From Bettongia penicillata ogilbyi (Eukaryota > Chordata > Mammalia > Diprotodontia > Potoroidae), in assembly GCA_023548195.1 (NCBI GenBank), contig JAJHZJ010000014.1:11942718-12006717 (forward strand): a stretch of 64,000 nt of DNA, in the 5' to 3' direction. The notes under the pieces were generated by a model. That model was not told where the DNA came from, did not search any database, and was given only the letters and a program-made list of their open reading frames with translations. A program made the translations under genes and the position numbers. Below, piece by piece: positions 1 to 12,851 of the stretch (positions are counted from its first letter, which is position 1; every line of letters starts with the position of its first letter).

Positions 1-249
1 ATTTTCTGGGTTAGGTTTAGCACCTTTCATTCTAAACTATTGATTCTCCTTCTGATTCTTTCCTGCAAATATTTGTTCCTTTTTTAAAATCTCTTGCTTC
101 ATTTCTTTGAGTCTGTGCTTGCAACACACATGGGGTGAGTCTTTCTTTTGCAGACCTCTAGTTCATTGTTTTCTTCAATCTACTCAACAGTCCAGCTTTA
201 GCAGCTTGATTGAGATTTTGCCTTAGGGTCGGTTTTCAACTCAGACCAA

Positions 250-655
250 CAGTTTACTAAGAGCATTTACTAAATGCTCTGTGCCAGGCATTTTATTAAA
301 TATTTGGAATAAGAAAAAAGACAAAATGACAACAGAAATAGACCCTGCTCTCTAGGAGCTCACATTCCAACACAAACAGCTATGTACAAGCAAAATATAT
401 AATAATAGCTAATATTTATTTAGCACTTTAATATTTGCAAAATCATTTATAAACTTTATCTTATATTGTGCTCTCAACAACCCTGGTGTTGTGCTTATTA
501 ATAGTAATAACATTTTACATTTTACAGATGAGGAAACAGTGGTAGATGAAGGTTGAGTGACTTGCCCAGGATCACATAGCTACTGAGAGACTACAGCAGA
601 ATTTGAGTACAGGACATCCTGATTTCAAGTCCAATGTTCTATAGGCAATAATCCC
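250..655. repeat. Old CR1/L3-like tail and MIR/THER-type CORE-SINE
   Basis: Positions 250-385 resemble the common 3' end of ancient CR1/L3 elements, with a 'tgtgccaggca' type core followed by 'aggagctcacattc'. Positions 390-655 read as a MIR/THER-type SINE, with 'cattttacagatgaggaaac', 'gtgacttgcccaggatcac' and 'acatagctactgag' in the expected order. Both are diverged. The first 250 bases hold nothing I recognise. Confidence 0.6.
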
Positions 656-689
656 TGTGGGAAGGCAATAAGGTTAAGAAAGACTGGAC

Positions 690-1260
690 TTCTGGGTGCA
701 GTAGGTGGAGTAGGCAGCAAACCCCTGCAACTCTCCCACACTCACTTCAAAACAACCATAAAATAGAGCCCCAAAACAAATCCTGGAATAAGAGAACCAG
801 CAAAAATATAGGGGGAACTATCTTTCAGCCCAAGAAACTTGGAGGATCATCAAGAAAGGATCTCACTCAGGTGAAAGGGGAACTCAACTTAAGCATCCCA
901 GCAAGTGAACAGCAAACCCCACTGCTGGACCCCTATGTCCTCCCTCATTACAGTCAAATTTCAGAACTATCAGGTCAAAGGAAAAATATTACAAGTGGCC
1001 AGAAAGAAACAATTCAGATATTAGGGAGTCTCAGGATCATACTGAACTTGGCAGCTGCAACATAAAAGGATCAGAGGTCAGGGAACATGAAATCCCAGAG
1101 GGCAAAGGCACTAGGACTACAACCAGGAATCACTTACCTGGCAAAATTAATATTAATGAGTCAAATAAAAAATGGTCATTGTCAAACCTTCATAAGGAGA
1201 AGACCAGAACTAAACCAAAATTTTGACCTTTAGTATCAAAAACCAAGAGAGGTAAAAAGG
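690..1260 (+). mobile_element. L1/HAL1-family ORF1 remnant
   Basis: Decayed non-LTR sequence. Around 965-1260 it matches, in order, the ORF1 3' end and following segment of the better-preserved copies at 55 and 61 kb: 'aaaatattacaag', 'agaaagaaacaattcag', 'ccaggaatcacttacctggc' and 'agaccagaactaaa'. The 64-codon ORF at 871-1065 lies across this remnant and is not a gene. Confidence 0.6.
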
Positions 1261-1349
1261 GGAAAGAAAACATAAGGAATTCAATAGAATTAAACTGTTT
1301 GCAATCCTACATAGTATGATACTGGTAACTCTTAAAAATTATATCACTA

Positions 1350-1895
1350 ATGCTCATCAACTGGGAAATGGCTGAACAAGTTTTCGTATATGACTGTAAT
1401 GGAACACTATTGTGCTACAAGAAATGATAAACAGGAAGACTTCAGAGAGGCCTGGAAGGACTTATATGAACTGATGCTGAATGAAAGGAGCAGAACCAGG
1501 AGAACTTTATGCATAGTATCAACCACAGTGTGCGAGAAGTTTTTCTGGTAGACTTAGCCCTTCACAGCAATGGAAGGACCTAAAAAATTCCCAATGGACC
1601 CCAGGAAAAATGTCATCCACATCCAGTGAAACTGGAACTGGAATTGAAGAATGAAGTGGACTATTTTCTTTTGTGTTTTGTTTTCGTTTGGTTTTTCTCA
1701 TGGCTTTTCCCATTGATTTTAATTATTCCATGCAATATGACTAAGTTGAAAATATATTTAGTAAGAATGTATATGTAGAACCTATATGAGAGTGCAAGTT
1801 GTCTCAGTGAGGGAGGGGAAATAAGGGAGAGGGAAGGGAGAGAAAATCTAAGATTTATGAAAGTGTTCGTAGAAAACTGAAAACAAAACAATTAT
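1350..1895 (+). mobile_element. L1-type LINE 3' end with A-rich tail
   Basis: A 3'-end fragment. It begins near 'catcaactgggaaatggctg', continues through 'gacttcagagaggcctggaa' and 'aggagcagaaccagg', and ends in an A-rich stretch near 1880-1895. The same sequence, in the same order, recurs near 3650-4190, 47990-48540 and 53470-54050. It is therefore an interspersed repeat and not a gene. Confidence 0.7.
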
Positions 1896-1899
1896 TTAA

Positions 1900-4195
1900 A
1901 AAATTGTATCACTAAGTCCAAATAAAAGGAATATACATAGACAGAGGATACCCATATAAGGAGAATTTGAGGGAATGACATAAAAAGGGATGAGACAAAG
2001 GACTACAAAGGTTACAGAAGAAGGGAGAAGTATAATGAGGAAAATTATCTCACATGAACAGATGAGAAAGACCTATTAAAGTGGGGGGCAACATGGGGAG
2101 AGATCATGTTGAGCATTGATTGAACCTTATTCACATTAGTATTTGCTGAGACAATAATAAACATAAACAAATTAATATAAAAATCTATCTTACCCAACAG
2201 GTAAGCAGAAGGGGAATAGATTAAGTAAAGGAGAGGGGGCCATACTGACAGATCAGGGAAGGTGGTGGACATAAGCAAAACACTGGTGAAGTGGGAAAGA
2301 ATAAAGGAGAGAGAGTAAAAACAGGAAGAAGAATAGTATGGAGGGAAATATGCAAGTAGTAATCATAACTGTGAACATGAATGGGATGAACTCTCTCATA
2401 AAACAGAAGTAGATAGCAGAAGAGATAAAAAATCAGAATCCCACAACATGTTGCTTACAAGAAACACACTTGGAGAAGAGAGACATCCAGAATAAAACTA
2501 AGGAGTTGGAGCAGAATTTATTATGGTTCAACTGAAATAAAGAAAAAAAAACAAGGGTAGCAATCTTGATTTAAGACAAAGTAAAAGCAAAAATATACCT
2601 AATTAAAAGAGTTAGGGCAGGAACTACTTCTTGCTAAAAGGTACCATAGAAAATGAATTGGAACAGCAAGGAGCAGCCTACCTGTAGGATCTATAGGGAA
2701 GTGAAGAATTTATGACTAAATAAGTGATAGCATTATGAAATGTAGAATAAATAATTTTGATCATATTAATTTGAAAAGCTTTTGTACAAGCAGGGCCAAA
2801 CATCCAAGATTGGAAGGAAGGCAGAAGACTGGGAAACAATCTTTACAACAAATGTCTCTCATAAAGTCCTCATTTCTCAAGTGTAGAGAGAACAGAGTCA
2901 AATTTATGAGAGTACAAACCATTCCCCAACTAAATGGGGATAAATGGTCAAAGGACATGAACAGGCAGTTTCCAGTTGAAGAAATCAAAGATTTCAATCA
3001 AAGAAATCAATAGATATTGTTGTGTTTGTCCTTCATTTTCAAAGAGGATCATGATGTCAGGGAAATGAGGACATGACTTGCAGTTGACTTTGATTCGATG
3101 GAGGGAGGGCTATGCAAGCTCACCAGCTTCACTTTCTCCTCTAGAAACATCTGGATCCAGTGACCAGATATTCATCAGGATGACTGGAGAAAACCCAGGA
3201 TGCAAGGGGAGACCCTTTCCCTTTTAGGCTAAGGTACTTTTCAGGTATTCACTTAAAGTGAGGTAATACCCACTGAATAATCAGGCCTTGCTTCTTTAAG
3301 AAGTGCTCTAAATAATCTTTGATTGGAGCAATGCAAAGTAAAACAACTCTTGAGATACCATCTCACATTAATCAGATTGGCTAATATGAGAAAACAAAAA
3401 CAAAATGATAGATGTTGCAGAATATGTGGGAAAATAGGGACACTAATTCACTGTGAGTGCAACTCTAAACTGTTCCAGTCATTCTGGAGAGCATTTTGAC
3501 TTATGCCCAAAGGACAACCTAACTATGCATACCCTTTGAATCAGAAATATCACTCCTGTGTCCATATCACAAAGCAGTCATAAAAAAGGGGAAGGACTTC
3601 CATGTGCAAAAATATTTATGGTAGCTCTTTTGTAGAAACTGAGGGGATGCCCATCAATTGGAAAATAGTTGAATGAGTTGTGGATTATTAAGGTAGTGAA
3701 ATTGTAATGAAATAATATACTGAATTATGAAATAATAAATGATGATCAGGCAGTTTTCAAAATTTGTACAAACTGATGCAAAGTGAAATGAGCAGAAATT
3801 GGAAAACATTGTACACAGTATCAGTGGCATCATGTGATGATCAGCTATGATTGACCCAGCTCTCTGAACAGCACAATAATCCAAGACAAGTACAAAGGAC
3901 ATACACAGGAAAATATTGTCTATAACCAGTTAAAAAATTGAGACTTTGAATACAGATCAAAGCATATTTCTATCACTTACTTTATTCTTCTTCACTGTTT
4001 TATTTCTTTTTTATATATTTCTTCTTCCACAACTGAGACAAATATGAAATATGTTTTAAATGACAGCACATGTATGAACTTCATTAAACTGCCTACCATT
4101 TTCAGAAGAAGGGAGGGGAATGGAGGAGGCAGAAAAATTAAGAATTCATAATCTTGCAAAAAATGAATAATAAAAAGTTTTTTTAATACATAATT
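1900..4195 (+). mobile_element. Old L1 ORF2 fragments, interrupted by a SINE
   Basis: A diverged L1 body. Around 2455-2570 the translation is endonuclease-like (a 'QETHLE' type motif). Positions 2735-3013 encode a stretch like the ORF2 C-terminal region (NNFDHINLKSFC and WSKDMNRQFP are recognisable). After a SINE insertion at about 3017-3215 the element resumes at about 3300 with the segment found in other L1 3' ends ('atctcacattaatcagattgg') and ends A-rich near 4180. Frameshifts and stops are frequent, so no functional ORF remains. Confidence 0.7.
3017..3215 (-). mobile_element. RTE-related SINE, antisense
   Basis: Reads 'tgtccttcattttcaaagag', then 'gacttgcagttgactttg', 'gatattcatcaggatgactg' and 'aacccaggatgcaa'. 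The same unit occurs at 5635-5830 and, inverted, at 5935-6137. The first block resembles the 3' end of the antisense RTE-type LINE at 45.2 kb, so mobilisation by that LINE is likely. It interrupts the surrounding L1 fragment. Confidence 0.65.
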
Positions 4196-4199
4196 AGGG

Positions 4200-5630
4200 A
4201 AAATAAAATACTATTTAAATAAATGATTTGTTACATTTTTCAAAATAAAAGAGATCAATACTCAGGGGGAAACTACTTCTCCCAACACAATAAAAAAGGA
4301 AGGACTAAGGAACTGAATGTGCCTTTGAAAAAATGGAAACCTAACAAATAAACCAGTCAAAAATAAGTACAACAGAGGAAATACTGAAAAATAGGCCAGA
4401 AATGGATATGTTTTGAAACAAAAAAGAATATTAAAATGATTTAAAAAAGTAAAAGATGACTAGATTTCAAAAAGATTGACACAACTGACAAAGTTGTATA
4501 TAAGATACAAGATGTGTATTATAATATTAAAGTAGAAAACGAAATAGCAAGTGAACAAGGTAAAATCATACCCAAATTAGAAGAAAAAAGAAGCATCAAA
4601 ATCAAAAGGACAATTAGAAATATTAGAAACAAAGAACATTAGAAAAATTCATCTTAAAGTTTATCACAGGTATACATGAAGGTGGAATAAATTGCTTATA
4701 AGCCTTTTGCAAGCCTATCAATTTACCTCACAGAGAAGGGGGCTTAAATCATACTGTAGGTGATATAGGAAAATGGAAGCAACTGCTATTCTCTATAGTT
4801 TTTCAAATATAATCATTTTTGCTCATAATCTATGTGAGCAAGGTATGGCTTTGAGAGGAGGATGAGGCAAAGGTGTTCTGGAATATGTGAAGGCCTTTAG
4901 CACCCTCAAAGCTGCTTGATGGGCTAAGGGTCACATATCATATTCTTCCAAACCCTAACAATATTCTTGAACAAAGAGGATCAATTAGCCTCATTACATA
5001 CAATGGGTGACTCTTAGGTGAAGTTGCTCTTTTCTATATTCCTACCACTGTGGATTTAGGGGAATTGAATATTATGGAAATTTATCATAAAGGCAGTCAT
5101 TAATCATACTGAAAGAGAAGGGAGAATTTGATTTTTAAATATTAAACTGTTCTATCAGACTGGGATTAGTGGGCTGACCTCTCTTGGAAATATAGGGGCA
5201 AGAGTCCCATACCAAGGGATATAATATGGTCCATGTTCCAACAGTGGTAGAAATAGCCAAGAATTCTATCTGACCATGAGGGAGTTTAGAAAAAGAATGA
5301 GTTTTATTTTACATGTAAAGACTTGTAATTTGGCCTCCAGATCCTGGCCCAAGTCCACATAATGCTAGTTATATAAGTCTTTATAATTAATCCAGATCCA
5401 AATTTTTCACCTTAAACTCCATTGGTCAGCATTCTGGGGTTCACAAAACTCCAGCCCTTGATTATATTTTTATTATTTTTTAAAGGAACACTCTTAGTCC
5501 CTTGCCCATTTGTCTACATCAGATAGCATGATAAAGGAGTTTTCAATTCCTAAGAGAAGTTGGAAGATTCCAAACCAGGATATCAATATAGGTGAGTTTT
5601 ATGACTATCATCCTTATCCTTTTTGTATGT
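4200..5630. other. Unassigned AT-rich sequence
   Basis: No coding region, RNA gene or clearly recognisable repeat found on either strand. The first 500 bases are A-rich and may be very old L1 sequence. Confidence 0.5.
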
Positions 5631-5634
5631 GTTT

Positions 5635-5830
5635 GTCCTTCATTCTCGAAGAGGACCATGACATCAAGAGGATGACATGACATGCAGTTGACTTTCATTT
5701 GAGTGAGGGATGGCTGTGCAAGGTCACCAACCTACCGTTTTTCTCCTGAGCCATCTGAGTCCAGTGGTTTGATATTCATCAGGGTGACTGGAGATGACCC
5801 AGGATGCAATGTGAGAATCTGGCCCCTTTT
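5635..5830 (-). mobile_element. RTE-related SINE, antisense
   Basis: Second copy of the unit at 3017-3215, with the same block order ('tgtccttcattctcgaagag', 'catgcagttgactttcattt', 'gatattcatcagggtgactg'). It faces the inverted copy about 100 bases downstream, so the pair could form a hairpin in RNA. Confidence 0.65.
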
Positions 5831-5934
5831 TTGTTATTAAAGGGATTGTCCCTTGAGTAACATTAAGAAGCATATTTATTGAATGGCTGTATCTCACTCA
5901 AAGTGAGAATGTGATAAAACCTTAGACTGAGAGG

Positions 5935-6137
5935 GCCAGGGTCTCACATTGCATCCTGGGCCATCTCTAGTCATGCTGATGAATATCAAGCCACTAGACC
6001 CAGATGACTCAGTAAAAGAAGGTGAGGTTGCTGGCATTTGCACAGCCCTCTCTAACTCAAGTCAAAGTCAATTGCAAGTCACGTCATCACCTTGATGCCA
6101 TGGTTCATTTAGAGAACAAAAGACAAAGACAAACTGT
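5935..6137 (+). mobile_element. RTE-related SINE, sense copy
   Basis: Inverted relative to the 5635-5830 copy. It begins near 'cattgcatcctgggccatct', contains 'gatgaatatcaagccacta', and ends 'agagaacaaaagacaaagac', which I take as the 3' tail. Confidence 0.65.
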
Positions 6138-6157
6138 GAGTGAGTAGCAGCTCCTCT

Positions 6158-6202
6158 TCTCCTCCTCCTCCTTATCATCATCATCATTATCATCATCACC
6201 AT
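6158..6202. repeat. CTC/ATC trinucleotide microsatellite
   Basis: A run of 'cctcctcctc' passes into 'atcatcatcatc' with a few interruptions. Confidence 0.85.
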
Positions 6203-6654
6203 CCTCTCCTCTGGTGTTCTACCCAGAGGAGGGTACACTCCATGGCCAAAAGCTGCCTTTTTTCCTCTGGGTTTACTGGCTACATTTCTTGCTCAAAGAT
6301 CAAGTCTTAAACCCAATTCTCTCTGGAGCTCATGGATTGGACAATAAGTCCCCACCTACCTAGCACAGAGCATATGTAAATTACTAAATGGTAACTGTTT
6401 CTCTTTTACCTAGGAACCCTGAGGGTCTTGCCCTCCTTTTGTGGGCTGGAAGTTGTTTTTGGTGTGCAGAAAAAGGCTTTTCCAGAGCAAAGAAAAATAT
6501 GCTGATTTCCAGGGCCAGCATTCCCCAACCACCACTCCATACTAGCCATCGGCAAAAATTATGACTTTATGAGTTTTATAATTTTTGTAGAAACAAAATT
6601 TAATCATACCATTTACCAAGTAAAAGATTTTCCCATTCAAAGGAGAAAAACAAA

Positions 6655-6674
6655 ACAATGAGGCAAATAGGTGG
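6655..6674 (+). mobile_element. CORE-SINE head, split by the provirus
   Basis: The bases just before the 5' LTR ('gaggcaaataggtgg') match the usual head of the marsupial SINE whose body resumes directly after the 3' LTR at 13201 ('ggtagcacagtggatagag'). The provirus therefore landed inside this SINE. 'ggtgg' on the left and 'ggtag' on the right look like the target-site duplication with one mismatch. Confidence 0.6.
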
Positions 6675-6973
6675 TGTGGGAAACAGGAAGTTCAGTTTCC
6701 ACAGTTTCGGGAGATTGGGAGGTCTAACTACTGTGCACTCTCATTGAGTCATTTGAGGGAAGCCCATCAGAGAAGAACATGAAGTCACATGACCAGGAGA
6801 TAGTGGCTCGGGGAATTCAACGTCATCCTGACCTTGTTGTAGACTTCCAGTGGCCATGCTGGAAACTACCCTTTCCTTCAGGGGAAGGAGAGTAGAAGAT
6901 CTTCCATCCTCTGAACTTCATTTTAAATAAATTTTCCTTGGTATCTTTTTATGTGACAAGTTCATCTCTAACA
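6675..6973 (+). repeat. 5' LTR of the provirus
   Basis: Begins 'tgtgggaaacaggaag' and ends 'tcatctctaaca', giving the TG...CA ends expected of an LTR. It aligns along its length with the 3' LTR at 12852-13200 but is about 50 bases shorter, largely because it lacks a block after the 'ggagat/ggtgat' region and one after 'ggattcaa'. It contains 'aaataaa' near its end, a plausible polyadenylation signal. Confidence 0.85.
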
Positions 6974-6976
6974 ATC

Positions 6977-6994
6977 TGGCACCCAACCTTGGGA
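6977..6994 (+). promoter_or_regulatory. Primer-binding-site-like sequence
   Basis: 'tggcacccaaccttggga' begins three bases after the 5' LTR. The position and the TGG start fit a retroviral tRNA primer-binding site. It is close to, but not identical with, the lysine-tRNA type. The tRNA assignment is an inference. Confidence 0.6.
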
Positions 6995-9171
6995 ATAGAT
7001 TTGTGGCCTTGAAGGAAGTCAAATAAAATTTGTGAGATGAGTGCTTCTCTAAAAAAAATTTTTATAGTCCCTGTTAGATCTACTCCAGTTCAAGTATGTC
7101 ACATTAGACCATGGGCAGAGAGTTCAGAGGAAATGGGGAGGAAAATTTGCCGGCTGATCAGATAACAGTATAATGAGCAAAGATCAGGTCACCGCAGGAA
7201 CTTCCACTCTGAACTGGTCTTTCACTGAGGAACTGGAAGTTTGACATGGTAAACTTTGCTGGCCCTATTTCTGTCCAGCATTCTGCTGGTTGGCCCTAAG
7301 CTAATGAGAGAAGTTGAACAGAATCCCAGTAATTTGAGCAATGACAGGAAATAGAGCCCCTAGGGATACTGGGAGGATGTGATCTGCTTCCAGGTTAGAA
7401 GAACTATAGTGGTTGCTGGACCCCAGGGATGTTAGTCCCAACAGTGACTGGTGTCAGGATAGATCAATGCCCTGTAGGTGCTTGCTTCTCCTGGAAGCTG
7501 GAGTGAGCTTGCTAGGGAGGAATTTAATCCTTAAATTGTCCAGAAACCACAAGGTTTTGATCAGATCTGAATTCAAATTCAAATCAATGTGCACAATGTT
7601 TTGTTAAATGCTTTGTCTGTGTGTTTGTGAAGTATTTCATGTTTGTGGCAAAGGTTGTAAATGTAAGCAGCCAGAAAAGCTTCCCCATTATCTTCCCTTT
7701 CTCCCATCCCCACCTGGAGCAGTTTCAGAGGAGTGAGTGGGGAAGGAAAGAGAGAGAGAAGAGAAAAAAAATCTTTCTTTCTGCATTCTTAACCTTGATC
7801 ACATTTTTGAATGTAAAAAGAAAGATAAGGGAAAATGAATCTTGGGCAGTCTGCAGTGAAAAGTTGAGTATTGATTTAATGAGTTCTCAAAGCTAAAATC
7901 TGTATTTTAGATTTGAATTGAATGAATGTATCTGATACTAGACAGTGTGTTTAAAATTGCAAGTTCACTTTGGAATTTCAGTGATTTCTTTTGGAGGCGT
8001 TGTCTCTCTCCAGATTCTGAAGGATGAAGACAAGGAGAGTGAGTAAGGCTTCTGCCTGGGGAGACTGGCAATGCCCTGTCAGCATCCTTAGGACCCTGAC
8101 TGGATCAAAAGCCTTCTCTTAGAATATTGGCATATTTTAAGCTAACCTGAGGAGAGCAGGTAGGATTTTGAACTCTTTGTTGAGCCTGAAATTCTCAAGG
8201 GAGAAAGACATGGGTGTAAGAGTGGGAGTATTCCTGTGCTCTTTACCAGGGGAGATTACCCTCTCTTCCTCCCAATCTGATTTAACTGGGAGAGATTTCC
8301 TTGCCTGGTGGGCCTTAGAAGTGGGGAGAAGAGTCAGAAGATGGCATTTCAGCACTTTAAGGAAATGCAGTAAAAAAAGAATAAGGGAAAGGGCTACTTA
8401 GAGTTGAAAAGGGCTGGCCACCTCTTCCTTCAAGGGAAATTTTTCTTTTAAGTAGAAAGAGTATTTGACTTAAGGGGAAAAAAAGATTAAAATGTTTATT
8501 GTTAGTAATTATAAATCCAGATTTGATAAGATTCAAGTTAAAATCTGTCCTGAAGGAATACAGAGCAGCATCTAAGAATGTTCTTCCTATCAGGATTAAG
8601 CAGAAAAAGATATTGTTGTTTGGCATTTGTGACTGTAAATTGCTTGACATAAAGATGGGCCTATGTTAGATGCAACATTAATATAATGTAATTGCTACAA
8701 AATTTTCAAATCTGGATTTTGTTACATATAGATTGGGATTCTAAAACGATGTGATGGAAATTTGATAATTTGAAACTTATGTAATGGTACATTTAACTTC
8801 TTTGTCATGAATAAATTGCAATGGGATTCCAGTACATGGAGTTAAAAAGCAATGACTTATGAACTATCTTGTCTTATGGTTAACATGATTTAATAGTTAA
8901 TAAGTCAATCAAATTTGAGATGATTCTATCTGATCAAGTGATAGGATGTGCCCACTTGGTGATAAGGAGATGAATTACTGTGCAAGGTAATGTGGAAATG
9001 CATTCACCTAATCAGTAATGGCTTATTTTAAGTTTTAAGTAAACTTGATGTAAATTTTTAAGGAATTATATTGTCAAATTAATGATGAATTGGTTAAGAA
9101 ACTGGTATGAATTATGTGTAAGAGTTTCTTTGTTGTAGAATTCTTACTGAGAAAATGAGAATCCTTAAAAA

Positions 9172-9172
<1 letters not shown>

Positions 9173-9225
<53 letters not shown>
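9173..9225. repeat. (TA)n microsatellite
   Basis: Uninterrupted alternating T and A, inside the provirus interior. Confidence 0.98.
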
Positions 9226-9228
<3 letters not shown>

Positions 9229-9754
9229 TATGATTTTTAAACCTATTCCATTTAAAGATATATTAAGTATGTTAAAAGATTATTTTTCCTATTAAGGAGG
9301 AAGTTTTGAGTAAGATTGTTTTTGCTATAAATCAAGCATTTAAGAAAACTTGTTGAATGGATAGAGGCCTTGGTTTTAGATCTTTTCTTGTAATTATTGT
9401 CAATTAAATTGAAGAGGGTTTTGTGATAAATTGTAAACTGTTGTTAGGAGAGGAAAATATTTGTTGTATGAAAAAAATGCTTTGCAAAATCTTTTGCATG
9501 ATTTTTAGAAGGCCTACCAAATTTGTGTTTGTAACTTAATTTGTTGTATAAAGGTCTTATGGGGGTTCAAAAATAAGGGACAAGATAAAGGAGAACAGGA
9601 GTTTTATGGCTCCTGGAAGCTCTGTGATATATTTAAGACAGCCTCACTATAATGAGTCACTCCTTTACAATTCACAAAAGTTCACCTTAACTTTTTCTTT
9701 TACAAAATTGGGGAAAATTTAGTTTCACTAAAGAACTTAAAAAGAAAAAAAAAG

Positions 9755-10770
9755 TTGATGCTCTTTTCCAACACTGCTTTTTTGCCTCAGTATCACCTAG
9801 AGGACCAAGAAGCATGGTTCATCTTTGGAACTTTGAAAATTAATATTCTCTTGCAGTTAAAATTATACTGTCACCAAGAAGAAAAATGGATAGAAGTTTC
9901 CTACATAATGACTTTTTTCGAGCTCCCTCAGAATCCTGATCTCAGGAAAGATTGTGAGATGCTTGGAGCTAGAACTGCCTCCTCAAAGGAGAAATTGGTT
10001 GTTAGCCTGACATTTTTGATGATCCCCTTCTTATGGCCCTCAGGGTTTTGGACCTCTCCTTCTCTCCCAGTCCCAGTCCCAGATCTTGCTGAGACGTGTC
10101 CCTCTGCAGCCCCTGCCCCTGAGAGGATACCCACTCAGGCCCCACCCTCACAACAGTCTCTGGGGTATCTCTACTTCTGACCCCTTCCCTTCTTCAGGTA
10201 CTAACTGATCTGACCCCTTGCCAGTTGGATCGTGGGGTCATGCAGCTTAATCCAGTTCAGAAAGCATTCCTCAGTCCCTCACACACAAGAAGTGGGATTT
10301 CCCGTTTCTCTTGCCAAGCCCCAAACCCCACAAGGCCTTCAGGGTTTTTTCGCCTGAGGGAAGTGCCTGCCTTGCCTAGTGGGACAATTAGAGTGTATGT
10401 CCATCTCAGAACTCAATTCAGGTCAAAGAGAAATGGGGGAGATACTCAGAATCCCACTAAGTTAACGGAAGGTTTTAGGGACATATCCCTACAATTCAAT
10501 CTTTTTGGGGGTGATTTGCATGTCCTCTTCTCTACCTATTATACCACTGAGGAGAATGTGGGAACAAGCCCAAAAGTTTGGTGATCATTTGGCTAGCAAT
10601 GACCCCACAAAATGCCTTCTAGGAGCACCTGCTATTCTCACTAGTGACCCAGGATGGGATTATCATAAGAGTGAGGATAGGGGAGAGAAACCATATAGTA
10701 ATTTGCCTGTTAGTAAGCCTAAGAACTGCATTTCAAAAGTAAGTAAATGTTTGGTTTTTTTTTTAAATTA
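9755..10770 (+). pseudogene. Broken retroviral gag (matrix to capsid region)
   Basis: Three overlapping ORF pieces in two frames (9755-10180, 10225-10584, 10505-10771) together resemble a gammaretroviral Gag. The first has a matrix-like stretch (GTLKINILLQLKLYCH, EEKWIEVSYI), then a proline-rich segment like the p12 region. The second has a capsid-like entry (LREVPALPSGT). The third has a late capsid-like motif (RMWEQAQKFGDHLA, then DPGWDYHKSEDR). At least one stop and one frame change separate them. No protease or reverse transcriptase follows. Described as a dead remnant only; I did not reconstruct it. Confidence 0.65.
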
Positions 10771-12827
10771 GGGAAATTGCTCAGGGAGAAAAGGAAAACC
10801 CTGCCCTTTTTCAAAACTAGCAAGTAGAAGCTATTAAAAAGTTTATAAATTTGGATCCTGACTCCATAGAAGGGGCAGCAGCCACAGCCTGGAAATATCT
10901 AGGTTCAGCACATAGCCACAGCCCTGGGGATAGAATGGGTCAAGATAGAGAAGCCAGCTAGTCACTATCTACGCTTTGTAAGATAGCCTATCCTTTTATC
11001 AGTAATTTTTATATAATTCAACTGATGTCATCTGAAGATTATTTTTTGTGTGTTTACAGCTAAAACAATTTGGTTATCACATATGAAAATTGGAAGTTTG
11101 CTGTGCATAGTTTTAATACTAAAATCTAAAGCTGTCACACTGTGTGTGTATGTGTGGAAAGGAACAGTCCTCAGGCTAGTTAAAAAGTACAGCCCTGGAA
11201 GCTCTATAGAACTTGTTTGAGTCATGGAGTTCCTAAAGAAGGAACTTGCTTTGGTGAGAATTTGAAAATGTATAGAAATTATCTCTAGTGATTGACTTTT
11301 AGGACCAATTTTAGATCTAAGTTGTAAGTCCTGATAATATCCTTGACTGGTGAAACCTGACATCAAATGCAAAGCCTTTTCTACAGATGTAAGTCTATTA
11401 CAGCAATGATTTATGGTTTTAATGGTAAATTTGATTTTATAATTGTTATTTAATCAGGAACTAGACAATGTGTAGAAAGGAATGCAAAATTCTTAAGACT
11501 TCTTCAAAAGATGTTCCTTGGCCAATGTGAGGTTATAGTAATATCTGAAACTGATTATTGGTGCTTTCTGTTTTAAGATTTTATGGGACTACTAATTGAT
11601 TGTTCTTCTGAGCCTAACCTAGGTGTGGATGGTAAGAAAGGTGGTCGGATCCACTGATCCATGATGCCAAGCAGACTTGTGAGATTCTGGTACGAACTGC
11701 AAAGGGGTGATCTCATGGGAAGGTTGGGAGAATGTCTGGTCAACCTGAGCTGAGGTAGGATTCTCCTTACTCAATTGCTCCACTGAGACTTTAAGCCTGG
11801 CTGGATGCCAGCTGACAACCTACTCCTGCCTGGAATTGACATGAAATTAGGGAGATGTTTCTCTGAAAGGTCCCTACTTTTAGTGGCAATTTTCTATAAT
11901 CAAAAGTTTTTTTTAAAAATAACACCAGGTCTATCAAATAATAAACTGTTGATAGCAAAATATCTGAGGTTAAGTCTAAAATTGAGCTATTAGGTTTAAG
12001 ATTTTAGACCAACAACAATAACTTAGGGTCCTTTAATTCTTAGTAATAATGTGGAGACAATCAGGTCAAGTGCCTGTGAGGTTAGTATACACAGTCAATA
12101 TTATTTTTGTCTCTGTTGGTAAATGTTAAAAGAATAATGGTTTGTGGTCTATATTCTAAATGACTTAAAAGAAGCATCACATGACCAGAAGCTTAAATTA
12201 TTTTATAATGTGATATTGACTGTGTTAAAGATAATTATTTATTGTATTTATGTAAGTAATGCAGGCTGTTATTGACTCCTTACTGAAATCTCATCTTCCT
12301 GATGTAGGAAATGAATAGTGAATTAATGCAACATGAAGACTGGATTCTAATGTGAATTTCTTAAACATGACAATTGGCCAAAGTTACAATTTTGATCCTG
12401 TGAGAGTGATAAGAGTATAAAGCTTAGGAACTGTAATCTAAAATTGTATTAAGGTCAGTTTTTTAGGAGAGTGGACATCTGGATTTCTATAGGAAGATAA
12501 AGGAAAGAAGATGCTGAGATGCTGTGCTGCAAATAGCTTGAATGAGCATCCAGACCAGAAAACTGCATCAGATGATGTTCCTCTCCAGACTGCTGCATGA
12601 TATGCAACTTCTAATCGGACAATTCTTTGGTTTACCTTTCTATTTTGAATTTCTGCATCTGTACTTCTGACAAGGGGGCTGCCCCCTTGTAATTTGACAA
12701 TACATTGGTCAACTTTACTCCCTTCTCATATTTATATAAAAGGGAGATAGATAAAGGGAAGAATTCATAGAGGAAATAAGGTGAGGTGATATTTATTGAC
12801 TGGATTTAAGTGTGGAAACAAATCTTA

Positions 12828-12850
12828 ATGAAGAGGAAAGGGGGGGGGCT
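12828..12850 (+). other. Polypurine tract before the 3' LTR
   Basis: A purine run ('gaagaggaaaggggggggg') lies directly upstream of the 3' LTR, where plus-strand priming would start. Confidence 0.7.
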
Positions 12851-12851
12851 T

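Noticed and set aside
871..1065. 64-codon ORF as a small gene
   Set aside because: It crosses an L1/HAL1 remnant; flanking bases match the repeat copies at 55 and 61 kb.
10514..10521. Perfect octamer ATTTGCAT as an Ig regulatory site
   Set aside because: Lies in the broken retroviral gag, far from any V promoter.
11125..11165. 'cacactgtgtg' as the 5' recombination signal of a D segment
   Set aside because: It has no nonamer at 12 bases and no partner heptamer; it is a TG-rich stretch inside the provirus.
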